From: Lecanosticta acicola
Lineage: Eukaryota > Ascomycota > Dothideomycetes > Mycosphaerellales > Mycosphaerellaceae
Direction of reading: 5' to 3'
NCBI GenBank assembly: GCA_963674455.1
Contig: CAVMBE010000015.1
Span: 124,001-188,000 of the forward strand
DNA: 64,000 bases
Part shown: one piece after another, positions 10,522 through 22,875 of the stretch
How positions within the stretch are numbered: position 1 is the stretch's first letter
How the letters are laid out: every line of letters starts with the position of its first letter
Notes under the pieces: generated by a model
Databases searched by the model: none
What the model was told of the DNA's origin: nothing
What the model saw: the letters and a program-made list of their open reading frames with translations, nothing else
Program-made: the position numbers and the translations under genes

Positions 10522-11438
10522 CTGGTTTCCTGTTCTTCCTATCAATCTCATCATGTACAGTTTTACCTTTCTTTGATTTCCATTCTCCTTTCTTGATGCT
10601 GTTGTTGTTATTTTCCTTTTGGGTAGGAAATCGTTCCTTGTGTGTGGAGAGAGTTTCCATTGTCGAAGTAGTGAGACCACATGCTCGCGAACGCCCGTCA
10701 TGCCATGTTGACATGTGCCATGGAGGTGGTACGGAAGCAGAAGGGGGAGAGAAGGAGCCCAAGGTTTGGTTGATTGGTTGATTGGTCGGACGGTCGGTCA
10801 TGTCTTGTCATTCAGAAGTAGCAGTTGGCGGGAGGTTTGCGTGGGTAATGATGTGGAAAACGAGAGGTCAGTACCTGTTACTCCTTTGAGCGCTCGTCTT
10901 GCGCGGGTGATGATGGCGTTTGTATTCCCATGATTGATTGATTGATTAATTAAGAAATTCCTCTCGCGTCGTATACCTATACCTATACCTGTCCCGGTTT
11001 CATTTCTTTTTCCTTTCCTTCCCATCAAGAACGCCCATCAGATCTACCTCGAAAAGGGGAGCGTCAAATTGCAAAAGGCGGTGTCTTCTGTTCTTGATGA
11101 TGATGATTGGGCTCTTCTCCAGAAGATAACTCTATCAATCACACACATGGTGGCCTCAAGGTATTTACCGTTGCGTTCTCGATACTCGTTTGCCCGTATC
11201 TGCCATCGTCTCCTGCATGTGTCTTAGTTAGCAAACAGCGCAACAATGACCTCTACCTGCAGGCTGCGACAGATGAGAGCACAGATACCATTCAACCATT
11301 GTCGTTATATCGATCCATCGTATGCATAGTAATTACTATAGAAAAAAAGCAACAGTAGATGGGTTTCATATATCTATACTATAGTATTCATCTCTCATGT
11401 ATTAGTTAGTATTTACTCTACTCTTGTACTACAATCCC

Positions 11439-11461
11439 CCATCATCATCATCATCATCATC
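11439..11461. repeat. CAT trinucleotide microsatellite
   Basis: About seven perfect CAT/ATC units. Confidence 0.8.
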
Positions 11462-12544
11462 ACTGACGCAGTAGTGTGCAGGAAATCGCATGCAGCTAGC
11501 TAGTTGAGGTGGGCAGCATCCCAAGCGGTCGTGTTACGAGAACCCGGGTCCCGGTGCCCGGTGCCCATATCCCATTTCAGGTTCCGTCTTGTTCGATCCG
11601 GTTGAGCACTTCACCTGTAGATATCGCGTCTGCTGTCTCCCTCTTGCAAATGCCGGCTTTTCATAGCATCGGTGGTATGCTCGACAGGCGAGATGTCCAG
11701 GGCATTGATTGCTTCATCGGCATCGTAATCCGGTGGTTGGAAACCCAAGAACCGAGCTGCATACCCTGGGGAGGGGGAGGGGAGCGTTAAGGTACCTAGT
11801 GTTCCGGCTTGGGTGTGGTGGAGACTGTCGAAGACCAGGAAGGAGTCCGGGAACGCGGGAAGCACGACACGTTGCCCGAGAAGGCGCTAGCCGGCGGTAA
11901 TGAATAGCGCGCCATGCCATACCCTGCGCAAAAAGCACGCCCAATAGCGGAAGGGAAGAGACCATTACACGCTGCTGCACATTGGCTGGGAGCGTTGGTC
12001 GGTGGTAGGACTCCTACACAATTCCTTGTAGCATTGACTGCCCTATCGGCATTGGCATCAGTATCCTGACCCATCCTTATCCAATCCTCCTCTCTGATGC
12101 CCGCCCGGAATAGCAATACAACAGTAGCCGTCACCCACTCCCACCTTTCGTTCTAATTAACACTTTCCCCCGCCCCGGGATAAGGAGAGATTGAAAATGC
12201 ATGCATCCTCCCATTCATCGACTCATGATAAGAACATTGCCCCGTGCGCCTGCTTTGTGTAGCCCTTGTTGCTGCCCTTTTGGTACACAGAAATGCATGT
12301 CAGAGAACCACACCACCCACCGACCCCCAGCTGCACACTGCGCGATCCTCTCGCTCTCCCGAGAGGTCACTTTATCTTCGCGCGTTGCTTTTCCGCTTTA
12401 TTTTCCGCGAGCGAGCCAAGGCTGGAACAGTGCTTCGCTCCATTCTATCGCTGCTTCTGCTTCCTCTCCATTACACAGCATATGCGTCCAGTGATCCACG
12501 TCGCTGCTTTCCATTCCTTCAGCATTGCCCCATCTGCTATCCCA

Positions 12545-15500
12545 TCAGGGGTGGCCCGGTGGCCTCTGTGGCGGCTGATCTTCTTCCACAACGGGGCTTG
12601 GAGATCGAACAGTGCCGCTCCGCAAGGCTTCCCTCTGCGCGCTGGGATCGGTTCCTGCATCTGTTCGGCTCGACGAGCCATCTAGGACAGACGCAATCTG
12701 TGCTTGGGACACTGCTGCTGGGGGAGAAAGCGAGAGCGCTGCTTGAAGTTCGCTTTGCTCTCGTCGTCCCCGTTGCTGTTCATCTTCATCGCTGCTCCCC
12801 GGCGAATCTTCGTGTTGAACGCCGCCGCGGCCTCGTGCGTTGCTGTCCATGCTCTCACGCCTCAGCCGGTCGGCCTTGTCCTTGAGCACCTTGGCCTCCT
12901 CTGCCGCACGCTGAGCTCGGACTTGCTTCTTCCACATGCCCGCATAGCGCCCTCGCTTGGCCAAGAGCTCCAAATGAGTACCACTCTCGGCCACTTTACC
13001 CTCATGCAGGACCAGAATTTGATCGCACATGGTGATTGTGCTAAGACGATGCGCTATGACCAGCATTGTCCGACCCCTTGACAAAGTCTTGAGCGCTTCC
13101 TGAATATGCTCTTCCGTCTCAGTGTCCAACGCGGCAGTCGCCTCGTCCAACAAGATGATCCTTGGGTCCTTGATGATGGTCCGCGCAATTGCGACTCGTT
13201 GCTTCTCCCCTCCAGATAGTCGCAATCCACGCTCACCGACTTTGGTCTCGTACCCATCCGGGAAGCTCATGATCTTGTCGTGAATGCTCGCCGCCTTGCA
13301 CGCCTCATACACTTCTTCGTCTGTGGCAGCTTGCCTGGCGTATTTGAGGTTGTACATGAGAGTCTCGTTGAACAGGACCGTATCCTGCGGAACAACGCCA
13401 ACGTGCTTTCTCAAGCTGTCGATCGTGATGCTCTGTGCGTCGCGGCCATCGAGTTGCATGGTGCCGGACTGCGCATTGTAGAATCGGAACAACAGTCTGA
13501 AAATGGTGGACTTGCCGCCTCCAGATTCTCCAACCAGCGCCGTGGTCGTACCTGGCCTGCAAGTGAAAGTCAACCCTTGTAGAGCAGGCTTTCGGTTATC
13601 GTATGAGAAATGAACGTCGTTATATCGTATTTCGCCTTCGCACAGCGGCATCTCTTCCGCATCGGGGCTGTCGACCACCGTGGGCTGCTCCTTGAACAAT
13701 TCGAGCATGCGCTCAGAATTGATCATGTTGTTCTGAATCATCCGGTAGAAAGTTCCAAAGAAGTTGAGCGGAGCCTGAAGTTGGCTCATATAGGTCAGCA
13801 AAAGGACAAAGTCGCCAACTTTGCGAAGCCCGCTCGTGACCTGATATGCAGCAATAAAACAAGCCACAATCAGGCCAAGCATAAATACTAGGTTTTGGAT
13901 AGTATTCATCAGCGCGAGAGAGAATGTCACCAAGTACTCTGCTTTTTGATACTTCTTCACGGCCTCGCGGTAGCGATTGAACTCGTAAGCTTCGGCGTTG
14001 AAGTACTTGACCGTCTCATAAGACATCATGGAGTCGTTTTTGACTGCGTCTTCCTCTCGGCTCGCGTTGGTCGCCTGTCGACGAATCTCCGCTCTCCAGG
14101 AAGCCATCCGGACCGTGATGTAGATATACCAGAATGTGATGACTGCAATCACCAGAGCGTAATACGCATCGAAATAGAAGAGAAAATAGACCAGTGCCAC
14201 GGCAAGATCAATGAGCATGGGAAGCACGTTGAAGGTGACGGACTCCAGAAAGGTGTTCAAGGAGGCGCCTTTGCCAAGCGCTGAAAGCACTTCACCAGTC
14301 TTCTTTCCTAGGTGGAATTCCAGACTCAGCATGTGCACATGCTCAAACGCAGCCACGGATAGTTCCCGGTATGAGTACTGCTCAATCGGTATCCATAGTA
14401 TTTGTCGAGCGGCGCCAAGCAGGCCATTGGAGCCTTGAAATAGCCGGAAGGCGATGTAAACCAAGATGGCTCCCCATGGAAAGTAGACAGGACCATTGTC
14501 GCCAGCCAGAATGTTGGTGATGTTGCCGGCTTGGATCGGGACGGCGAGCTGGACGCCACGCTGCAGGATGACAATGAGTATGCACACGACGAAGTTCACC
14601 TGCAACATGCGATTCTTGTATGGCCAGATATAAGGGAGAAACATGCCATAGGCACGGATGTATTCCCACCAACTCCGAGTGGGCGTTTGTTTGGGCTTCT
14701 CCCAACCAGCTGGCACTTCATCGTGACCATGTGGTCCGTGCGGCTTTCCGTTTTGCTCAACGGTCCCATAACCATGGGACGAGCCAGCGGCGGATCCATT
14801 CGCCGCGTGGCCATTAGAGAGCAAAGATGTGCGCTCTTCCGGATCGTCTTGACAGGCGTCGGCCTTCTTTCGGCCTGCACCTTGTAGGTACACGAATAAG
14901 GCGAAGAACATGACAAGCCCGACGAGGAAGAAGGTGCGGACGATGTCGATGACGACTTCGGTGATTTCCCACTCAGTCATCTGCCTGCGCAGTCTCCCGC
15001 CATGAGGATGACCAACCTTGGGCTCTCGGTGGTCAACCGAATAGACGGCAAAGGAAGCGCCCAAGAGGATCAACTCCATGAGCAGCGCAGCCAGCCATGA
15101 CACAAAGTGTGCAATGGTCGGAGACGGCCGCGAGTCTACCATGTGAATAAGGAGGAGGATGTAGACCATGAATGAGCCCACCAGATAGATCTGTTCCATT
15201 AGCACGTGCTGATGCAGGCTTCAGGCTGCTCCCAAACATACCGTCGGTGCTTGCCCGCACCACCAGCCTTCCTTCCTGGCCAAAATGGCGTGCAGGATGA
15301 CGACTACAAGGTTGGCTCCCACGCTGGCTACGACGCCCACTGAGAGCCATTCAAAGAGCAGCTTCCTGGGCCTAGTGAAGTCCAGGTCTGGGGGTATGTC
15401 TAGCTCTTTCTTGGGATTGTTCTTCTTTTTGGGCAGTGGCTTGCCGCCAGGTCCCAGCTGCTCTGGCTGCGGTGACACATCGTTCTCGCTTCGTGCCGTG

Positions 15501-15637
15501 ACGACGCTGCGAATGGTGAAGGCGACGAGGTAGAGGAACAGCAGGATGATGGGATAGGCGACCTGGACATAGCTGAGGACGTCTTGTGCCACAGGATCGG
15601 AGACCCAGGGTGAGGAGCCCTCATCGTCGCTAGCCAT
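12545..15637 (-). CDS. HMT1: HMT1-type vacuolar ABC half-transporter
   Basis: ABC-B half transporter of the heavy-metal tolerance group, which moves glutathione or phytochelatin conjugates into the vacuole in fission yeast. Exons 15637-15242 and 15190-12545 join in phase 0 across a 51-base intron with a GCTAAT branch, giving ~1013 residues. The exon 1 start is the MASDDEGSSPW ATG. An extra N-terminal membrane domain of about five helices precedes a six-helix core, as in HMT1 proteins. The nucleotide-binding domain has Walker A GESGGGKST (near 13,510-13,540), the signature LSGGEKQRVAIAR, Walker B RIILLDEAT and the switch His in VIAHRLST. A charged, Ser-rich tail of ~110 residues follows. The join restores a family-like WWCGQAPT-IYLVGS segment, which supports it. 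Confidence 0.93.
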
Positions 15638-16466
15638 TGTCGGGTGGGAGGCGCTCGAAGGGGAGTGATGGAGTGTTGGATGTCGCCAGATTGCCGCCGT
15701 CGCCGATGCGAGTGAGTCCGCGCGTCGACCGTAGCGACTGTGGTGTAAAGCAGGGCAGCAGAGGGAAGTGGGAAGGAAGGCGAACGGATGCGGATGGTGG
15801 GGTGTATTAGGTGGCCATGACCCGGCGGGTAGCTGCTGCCGTGTACGAGTGGACACAGCAGAGGCGTGTGTTGGATGGAGGGAAGGACGAGGACGAGGAC
15901 GAGGAGTCGAGGGACCGGAGAGGGAGAAGGTGGTACAGTGCGAGTGAGCTTGTGCCTGTCGTGGAGTAGTGTAGGTCAGTCGTCGTCTTCGAGGGCAGAG
16001 CCGTGAGCGTAGAGGGTTAGCGGCGCGGGTGTTTGCGGTGGAGCGTTGGCGCGTTGGCGCGGTGGAAAAGTCTGGTCCCTGTGGTCCGGTTCAGGTTGTC
16101 TGCTGCTGCGCACGCCCAGCTGTGTGTGAGGGCAGGCAGTCAGTGCAGACTCTGGCAGGCCGAGCAGGTGACAGGCAGCGCAGGCAGAGCAGTGTGCAGC
16201 CTGGACAGCAGGTGATGAGGACCGCCGTCGCCGCCGCCGCTCACTGGCCAGAGGGCAGACGTTGCTTCGAGTGCTAGATTCGATGCGGCCAACCACGGTA
16301 GGCGGCTACAAATCCCCCGGACAGCGACAGCGTGTGTGGTGTGCAACGATCGCCGGCAGAGTCTGGCCCGCATGCCTGTCCACCGTCCACAGTCCTGCAT
16401 GCATCCTGCAAGCTGCAAGCCTGCATCTCTGGGTGTCTGCATCTGCATGGCGGCGGGCGGACCTGC

Positions 16467-16492
16467 CAACCTGCCTGCCTGCCTGCCTGCAC
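16467..16492. repeat. CCTG tetranucleotide repeat
   Basis: About six CCTG units in the desert. Confidence 0.75.
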
Positions 16493-17993
16493 GGCTCCTC
16501 TGCGAACGAGACCAACACCACTATCACACTGCACGCCCTGCCGCCACGACGATACTGTACACGACCACCGCCATGCGCCGTGCGTCCCGGCTGCGTACAC
16601 GCCCACAACCACACACCTTTCCTGCCGTGCGGCCACGCTTACCTTACCACCGTATCAATACCGCCGCTTCCGCATCCTCGGCACACAAACGCACAGGGTC
16701 ACATGCATGTCACCGCCTTCCCCGTCCACCCACCCTTCATCCATCCCACCGCCGCGTGCCCTCTCACGTGCGACTCCGAGCCCAACACTTCTCATTTCAT
16801 AGCGGCCGAAGGTTTCTGTGCAGGCTCCGATGACGGCACTGAGTCGCCTAAAACAACCTTATCCACGCAAGTCTGTCTCCTGACATGGTCTGCCGACAAC
16901 CCTACCAAGCCAGTCCATAGGACGTACAATGTATCAGTCTACGTAACGAGGAGGTATCTTCGGCTTTCACGCCGTCACCATCGCCAAGCGCGAAGCCTTC
17001 CAACTTGGAACCAACGCGAGGCGTGACAGATTCGCAGAGGAGAGGGAGAAGGCGCATACAACTGGCTAGGACGCCACGACAGTCCGTCATCTTGAGCTCC
17101 TCGTCCGAATGAGTTGGAGTTCAAATCCTTCGAACGTCCATCTGTCTGCTGCCACTTCACATACTGTTCAACGCTAGTGCCTTTCTGGGACTAGCGGCCA
17201 AGCTACGCTCTAATGGGATCGCTCAAGAGTATACATATTCCGAGAATCGACGCACCGCACCTCCGCTGCACGAAATGAGGTTCGGACAATGACTCCGGCG
17301 CATCCTCAGGATACGTCAACGCGCTCCCTAGGATGCACCACCAGCTCGTCACCCTTCCGATAATACCAGCGATCTAGCGTCGGAGCGAGACCGACAGAAT
17401 CACCGATTCCGCAGTCCCGAGATTGCTCAGACATCAGACAGCATCTTCAACTATATTGGCATTCGCGGCGCGTACAATATATGAGAGATGGGCGAAGGTG
17501 CCCTTAGCTGTCAATTGCTTTAGGTCCTTCACAGAGGAGAAAAGGCAATCCAGACAAGAGGCCATCACGACCCACCCATTTCATACTCATAGTCCTGCCA
17601 GCCTCATGATCGAGGGTGCAGAACGAAGGTCCCATGCGGAGAGCGTGAGCACTCAACATTCCCAGGTTTCATTCTCCTCCAGGCGTTTCCTCGTGGCATT
17701 GAGCTTCGCGTGAAGCTGAGTTTTGGCATTGAGCCAAGTTTAGTGCAAAGACCGAACGCGTTGTTTGCAAAGAATCTAGATGGAGTATCGGCAAGGTGAG
17801 ATTTTCGGGTTGAATGAGAGCTACGCAGGATATGTAGTCGGAGATCGGCGGAACGTTTCTCCGGCTGCAAACGTGTTTCGCTGACAAGACTTGCCCAGCG
17901 GCAGCAAAGAACACGACGTCGACCCCGCTCATTAACATGTTTCCACGCTGTGTGTGTGCATCTTGACATCACACTGAACGCTGTCCGTGGAAC

Positions 17994-18053
17994 GACACTC
18001 CGTGTAATGACAGTCCGTGTCATGACAGTCCGTGTAGTGACAGTCCGTGTATT
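17994..18053. repeat. 15-bp tandem repeat, four units
   Basis: Four head-to-tail copies of GACAGTCCGTGTNNT at 17994, 18009, 18024 and 18039. The first copy has C for G at position 5 of the unit, and variation otherwise falls in two positions near the unit end. Confidence 0.9.
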
Positions 18054-19252
18054 CACACCAGCACTAAGCTCACAGCCACAGTCCAGAGGTCCACCGTGGC
18101 AAACTATCCTTGGCGTTGACATATTCTTTCTTGTGGCCGCGTATGTCAGCGTCTGTGGCGACACTGCCGGATGATTAGCTGCACGATGCTCTGGCTACCG
18201 CCCTGTGCTCCACTTGCATTTGGCTGGACTTTCGGATAGCTATACCGCACGCGAATTACACCACAGCAACTGGATTCGGAAACACAGCATGATCGGGAAC
18301 GACGTGGATATGCTGACCCAACAGCGCGACGCGCACGTTGACTGCTGTCATGTCGAACAGCATTCTCATGTGCCCGCTCAACAACTTCAGTTTCGCCTTG
18401 GTCTGTTCAACATCTAGACAACGTGAGGTCCAACGGCCTTCCCCTTGCCGAGCCCATCTACCCTTGCTAGCACACTAGTACAAGCCCAAAAAAAGCGCAT
18501 GCAGGCCCGTATATCCGCGGCTACCACACTACCGGATTAGGATGGCATGGGTGGTTCCCGATGCCGCAAATGGAAGCGCCCCAACTCCGTACACGGAGGG
18601 ATGCAACCTGGTTAGCTTACGCGGACCCGAGCTGGCAGAGCATCGGAACACCACGATGAACCTGATGATCTCATGCAACAGCAACACGCGCCAACAGCGG
18701 CGTTCAAATGCGGTTCCCATCATTCGATCGGTCAAAGATGGACCGGTCGAGGTCGGCCAGGACTCCCGGTCGCGCGCAGTCATCGGACGCAGTGCTACCA
18801 GGAGGAGGTACAGCTGTTGGAGGGGTCCCTTCGGTCCTTCCTTCCGTCATATGACAGTCTGCGATCTCGCGAGAGCCCTGGTAAACTCTGTCGGTCGCGA
18901 GGTGGATTTCTAGGTTCAGGCCACTGCCCAGGCAGCCAGGTCACAGGTCCTGTGTCGCATCGCCTGCTACACGTACGATGCTCATGTCATACGGCAGGCA
19001 ATTAGCGGAAACCCCCTTCTGTCTCCAAAGTTCGGCCGCCGACCATCTGTAGACGTTGTGCTTCTATGCAAACAGTTATTGCACGACTTGAGGGCTTCTC
19101 TCTCACACAATATGCCAGCATCCACCCGACCTCGCTTCCAGCAATGCTAACATGTGGACATCCCTGTTCATGCTAAAACAGCGACAGACAGATGAAGCAG
19201 CTGACCGCAAAGCCCTTCTTCCAGAGCGAAGCTCAGTCACGACAAGAAAAAA

Positions 19253-20250
19253 ATGGCAATGGCTGTCAAACATGGACCAGTAGACTTCAAGTCGGGTGAG
19301 GTCGCGATTGGAAATCCAACATTCCAGCCGGCGTTTGGAATTTCATCCTGCGTCGGGTCACCCGAACACGTAGTTCATAACAAAGACATTGCTTTCAGAG
19401 ACAGTGTCGAAAGAACAAAGGAAGTAGATGCGATCATTTGCGCCGACCTGGACGATGTCGATTCCCGACCTGCCAATCCAGCATCACCTTGTGAGCCTGC
19501 AGAAGCCATTGTGCTCACTGATAGGAAATTCATGCAGAAGCGAAAATGGGCGCAGCAGCAGCACATAGAAACCGCAGCATGCCGTCTGTAACTCGCCCGC
19601 AGAACCGATTCGAATTCGAAGAACTACCGGGGATCATGGACACAATAGAACCACGCGATAGCGACCGCGGAAGGAAGCAAAATAAAGCTCCGCCATATTT
19701 CTATCGAAGTCCAGCGCCCAGTCCGTCACCGGAGAGAATGCGACAAGACTTGGAAAGACGCGCAAATTCGAACCTGTGATTAGCCCATCACTACCCAGCT
19801 GCCATCTTTTGCAAGAGCAATAGGGGGAAGATGCGGGAAAACCCCTTGTCTCGTGCCCTGGTTCGTTCTATGCGAAAGCTTCGCTGTCGGAGCTGCATGT
19901 CTACACATATACGGGATAAATGAGGCCAACTGCCGTACGATGGGTACTGCTCTTCTGCTGGAGAGCCAGCTCTGTGGGTATGGCGACGAACGGTGCGACG
20001 GCTCTCTGCCTCGTTCATATCGCATAGACAACACCCCTGTTCGAACAAGGCGATGTCGAGAGATGCGCTGCCCGTTTTGGATCCCTCACCTGGCCACGAA
20101 GTCGCATATCTTTGACGTAGGATGAAAGTGAGGAGTACCTGACGCAGTTGGAGAAGGGCAAGGATGAGCGGGCGAAGAAGTCGGAGTCGGAGGGGAGGCT
20201 TGTGGCGATTGATGGATGGGTTATTGGGAGGAAGCTGTATCGATGCAAAA
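19253..20250 (+). other. Exon-like islands, possible decayed or multi-exon gene
   Basis: Three plus-strand stretches look protein-like: 19253-19591 (112 codons, ATG), 19546-19779 (77 codons, ATG, with a FEFEELPGIMDTIEP segment and an SPAPSPSPERM motif), and 20121 to about 20250, which opens directly after a TAG acceptor-like site and reads DESEEYLTQLEKGKDERAKK and then GRLVAIDGWVIGRKLYRC. I could not join them into one model and do not recognise the product. They could be exons of an unrecognised gene or relics. Confidence 0.3.
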
Positions 20251-21316
20251 GGTGTTCAGCTTTCTCGTGGGTCTTGAACGTTTGGTGCATGGCCAAAGCG
20301 CGACCAAGTGCTTCAAGTTCCGATCGTAGAAGGCATCATTATTCAAAAGCCTAACTGCGTGCCTGACCAGCCCGATAGTCATCGTCTTTCCCGCCCATAG
20401 GCGTTGGTGCCCTGCGCCGCTATTGCTTCTCCACTATCTGATGCAAGGGTTACCATCACAACTCCGATGGGGAACAACTCACCCCTTGAGAATCTCAATC
20501 CGCAGAATGGGGACTGCCGGACACTTTTGTTGCAACCAACCCTTCCGGGAAGGGGCGCCTGCTTGGATCAGGACTTACGCACTCTCCTACCAAGTCCATA
20601 AGTGCTTTAGAATAGCCTGGCTCCTGGCTCCGAGGAGACGGCTGCCATCGTCGGCAAGTGTCGATTATGGAACTCACGGGCATCTTACACTGACCAACAA
20701 TTTCAAAGTCCATCATGTCATCACTACAGAGCCTCTCCACCGACTGGGTGTAGCAAATAGACCATATTCCTGAGCGTCGTACTTAGGGAATAGATCTAAA
20801 CAGTGTTCAGCTTCCTGCATTTTCCTTTGCAAGAGAGATTCCAAGTCGCTACGCTCGCGCTGGTCGCAGAGCTAATCAGGCGAGCAAGCGTAGACATTGT
20901 TGGCGAGACACCCTGAATCCGTTGGGCTACTGTACTAGTCATTTGCTGAAAGCAGTCTTGTCGCTGCTCATCTCAGGCGCTCTACAATAACAGCCTTCGG
21001 TACCGGAAAGCACCTCGAGATGAGCGGGGATTATGCCGGGCTGGACCATTCGGGGCGGTTTCAACCCTCTGTCCAAAATCTCCGAGCTTGGGCACACGGG
21101 GCAAACGGGCCATTGGGCCCCGGGGTGGGGATGCTCGATCACTAAGAAAGCAGTTCCCGGGCTTAATGTTCGCGATGGATTACTTCTCGCTGGTTGGTTT
21201 CCATGCTCTCAGCGGCTTTCGCGGAGTTTCAGAGAGCACTTTGCCCGAGGAAACTTGAGAAGCAGATATGATATCTAGAGCATGTTGCTTATGTTGGTTG
21301 TTCGAAAACGCATTTA

Positions 21317-22433
21317 TTAGAAGGGCCAACCGAATGGTTCTGGCAGCTCGCCCATCGGCTCTTCGTCGTCTTGTTCATAGCGGCGCTGCGGGACGAGGGA
21401 TGCTACGAAGTCATGCGGCGACTCATGTCGCGGTTCGGTAGTCGCTGCTGGTTGGCCTCCTCCTTTGTCTTCATCGAGACTGCTAGACGAGTCTGCGGCG
21501 CTGCTGACGGAGATGATATCATCCTGTTTCTTTTTCGAATATGTCCGAGGGACTGGCTTCTGTCCGGTGGAGGCAGCTTTCGATGGTCCTTGGTTCGGAT
21601 ATGATGGGCTATCTTGTGAGATCAATCCTGACGGAAAGTGGAAGCTGGCCCTTGGAGATGCATGATCTGCATCATCTAATCTGTTCTTCGATGTCGACCT
21701 CCGTCGACGCTTTGGTGTCTTTCCAGGCAAGAATAACGCATCATGTGGTCCAGTTCGCTTGTGGTGGTTGGTGGAGCGATGAATATCCGAATTCAGCTGG
21801 CCGTCACCCACACCCGTGGGATGACTCTCCGTCGACTTGGATACTGCGTTGTTAGTTGGTGTAGGAGTGAGCGATTGCGCAAGTGAAGTCGATTGTAACT
21901 TCTCATCCGGTGAAATTCCTTGGGCTTGTCTTGATGATGATCCTGAAAGAGTCGAAGAAGAGATCGACCTTGGGCCCACGCAGAGTTTCCATCCCATGCC
22001 GCAGATCCTTCTCTCGTTCTGGCACGCCTCACAGGCAACCTTCGCGTATTTGGTACATATCGGCTTTCGAACCCCACAATCGCGGATGCTCGAGCTGCAA
22101 CCGGGGCTGCATAACGCAAACTTCGCACAGCCGATCCGAGTGCCCTCACACCTGAAACCATTAGTAGGCGAACGGGGAGTAGTAGTTCAATTGTGCGAGG
22201 TTGTACCGCAGACCCTTGATGTCGCACACCATGCAGTAACCGCACTTGACCCTGGGGCCACCTGGAGCAAGAATCGACTTCAATTCGCATCCGTAATAGG
22301 TCATGCCGCATGCTTGGTTGCTCTTCTGACATCCTGCGCAAGCTACCTCAACATATCTTGTGCATGTTAGTGCTCTGCCACAGGGTACCCTCCTTTTCCT
22401 GCAATCCGAGCATCGAGTTGCCGTCTGATCCAT
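21317..22433 (-). CDS. Cysteine-rich zinc-cluster-like protein, disordered tail
   Basis: Exons 22433-22207 and 22151-21317 join in phase 2 across a 55-base intron (GTACAA donor, CTACTAAT branch, TTTCAG acceptor), giving 353 residues. Residues ~8-42 read C-x2-C-x6-C, a loop, then C-x2-C-x6-C: the spacing of a fungal Zn2Cys6 cluster with a longer loop (CSDCRKRRVPC and CAGCQKSNQAC). A second cysteine block follows after the intron and repeats the module: TCTRYVEVACAGCQ matches ICTKYAKVACEACQ, and both end in CGM plus an aromatic/Cys pair. The remaining ~225 residues are Ser/Pro-rich with a nuclear-localisation-like KTPKRRRRSTSKNR. A DNA-binding role is inferred from the cysteine pattern and basic patch; the family is not one I can name. 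Confidence 0.72.
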
Positions 22434-22689
22434 GGAAAATAGTATCCCGGCAGAGATACGTGCCACTGTCGTGTTACTGTCGTGCCAGTATTACAGAGAA
22501 ATGGCGAAAGAAAATGTGAGTTTGGAACGGAGGGGACTGGTATCCTAAGGGAAGGGGCATTTCACCGATGAGCACTAGCCATCTTGAGCAGTGCCAGACT
22601 GCAGGTGCCAGTTCCGGAGATGGACTTGGCAGGCGCATTAGCCTTACAAGTCCGCAATATCGTTCTGCCGGCCTACCGAGCCGGTACCT
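22434..22689. other. Upstream region of the cysteine-rich gene
   Basis: 256 bp between the cysteine-rich gene start and the TA-rich island. No gene seen. Confidence 0.4.
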
Positions 22690-22875
22690 TGTAGCTAAGT
22701 AGGCAACACTTTCTAGCATCTCTACTAAACGACTAGCTCTACTTAAAAACTTCTCGCCTACCTACTTCTTTAGTAGTAATAAACTTCTAGCTCTAGCGAT
22801 AACTTCGACTATAGTAGATTACTAGCTAGTATCTCCTATTAAGCCTAGAGAATCTAGCTCTCGTTCCGATAGATA
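22690..22875. repeat. TA-rich, RIP-like island
   Basis: About 190 bp dense in CTA/TAG/TTA steps and poor in CA/TG, unlike its ~50% GC surroundings. This is the dinucleotide bias left by repeat-induced point mutation, so it may be a transposon scrap. No repeat boundaries or terminal repeats were seen. Confidence 0.5.

Larger units (their letters stand above)
9982..12544. other. Gene-free stretch, 2.6 kb
   Basis: Between PHO8 (plus) and the 3' end of HMT1 (minus). It contains a hexamer repeat at 10466-10521, a CAT trinucleotide run at 11439-11461 and several T-rich blocks. Frames that stay open here are low-complexity. I see no supported gene. Confidence 0.5.
15638..21316. other. Gene desert, 5.7 kb
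   Basis: No complete gene could be supported on either strand. The first part (15.64-16.9 kb) is the GC-rich upstream region of HMT1, with low-complexity CTGC/CCTG blocks. The middle holds a 15-base tandem repeat (17994-18053). Short exon-like islands occur at 19.25-19.78 and 20.12-20.25 kb. Composition is not strongly AT-rich, so this is not an obvious RIP-ruined transposon. Confidence 0.5.

Noticed and set aside
10180..10801. Overlapping minus-strand open frames of 150-170 codons
   Set aside because: They translate the hexamer repeat into Asn/Lys/Arg/Glu runs and have no domain; composition artefact.
16262..17026. 254-codon plus-strand frame in the desert
   Set aside because: Composition follows CTGC/CCTG repeats, with many Cys, His and Pro and no family-like segment.
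17105..17135. GTTCAAATCC, a possible tRNA T-loop
   Set aside because: The T-stem has a mismatch and no box A or acceptor stem lies upstream.
17604..18164. 186-codon minus-strand frame
   Set aside because: Partly made by the 15-bp tandem repeat (TRTV repeats); no recognisable domain.
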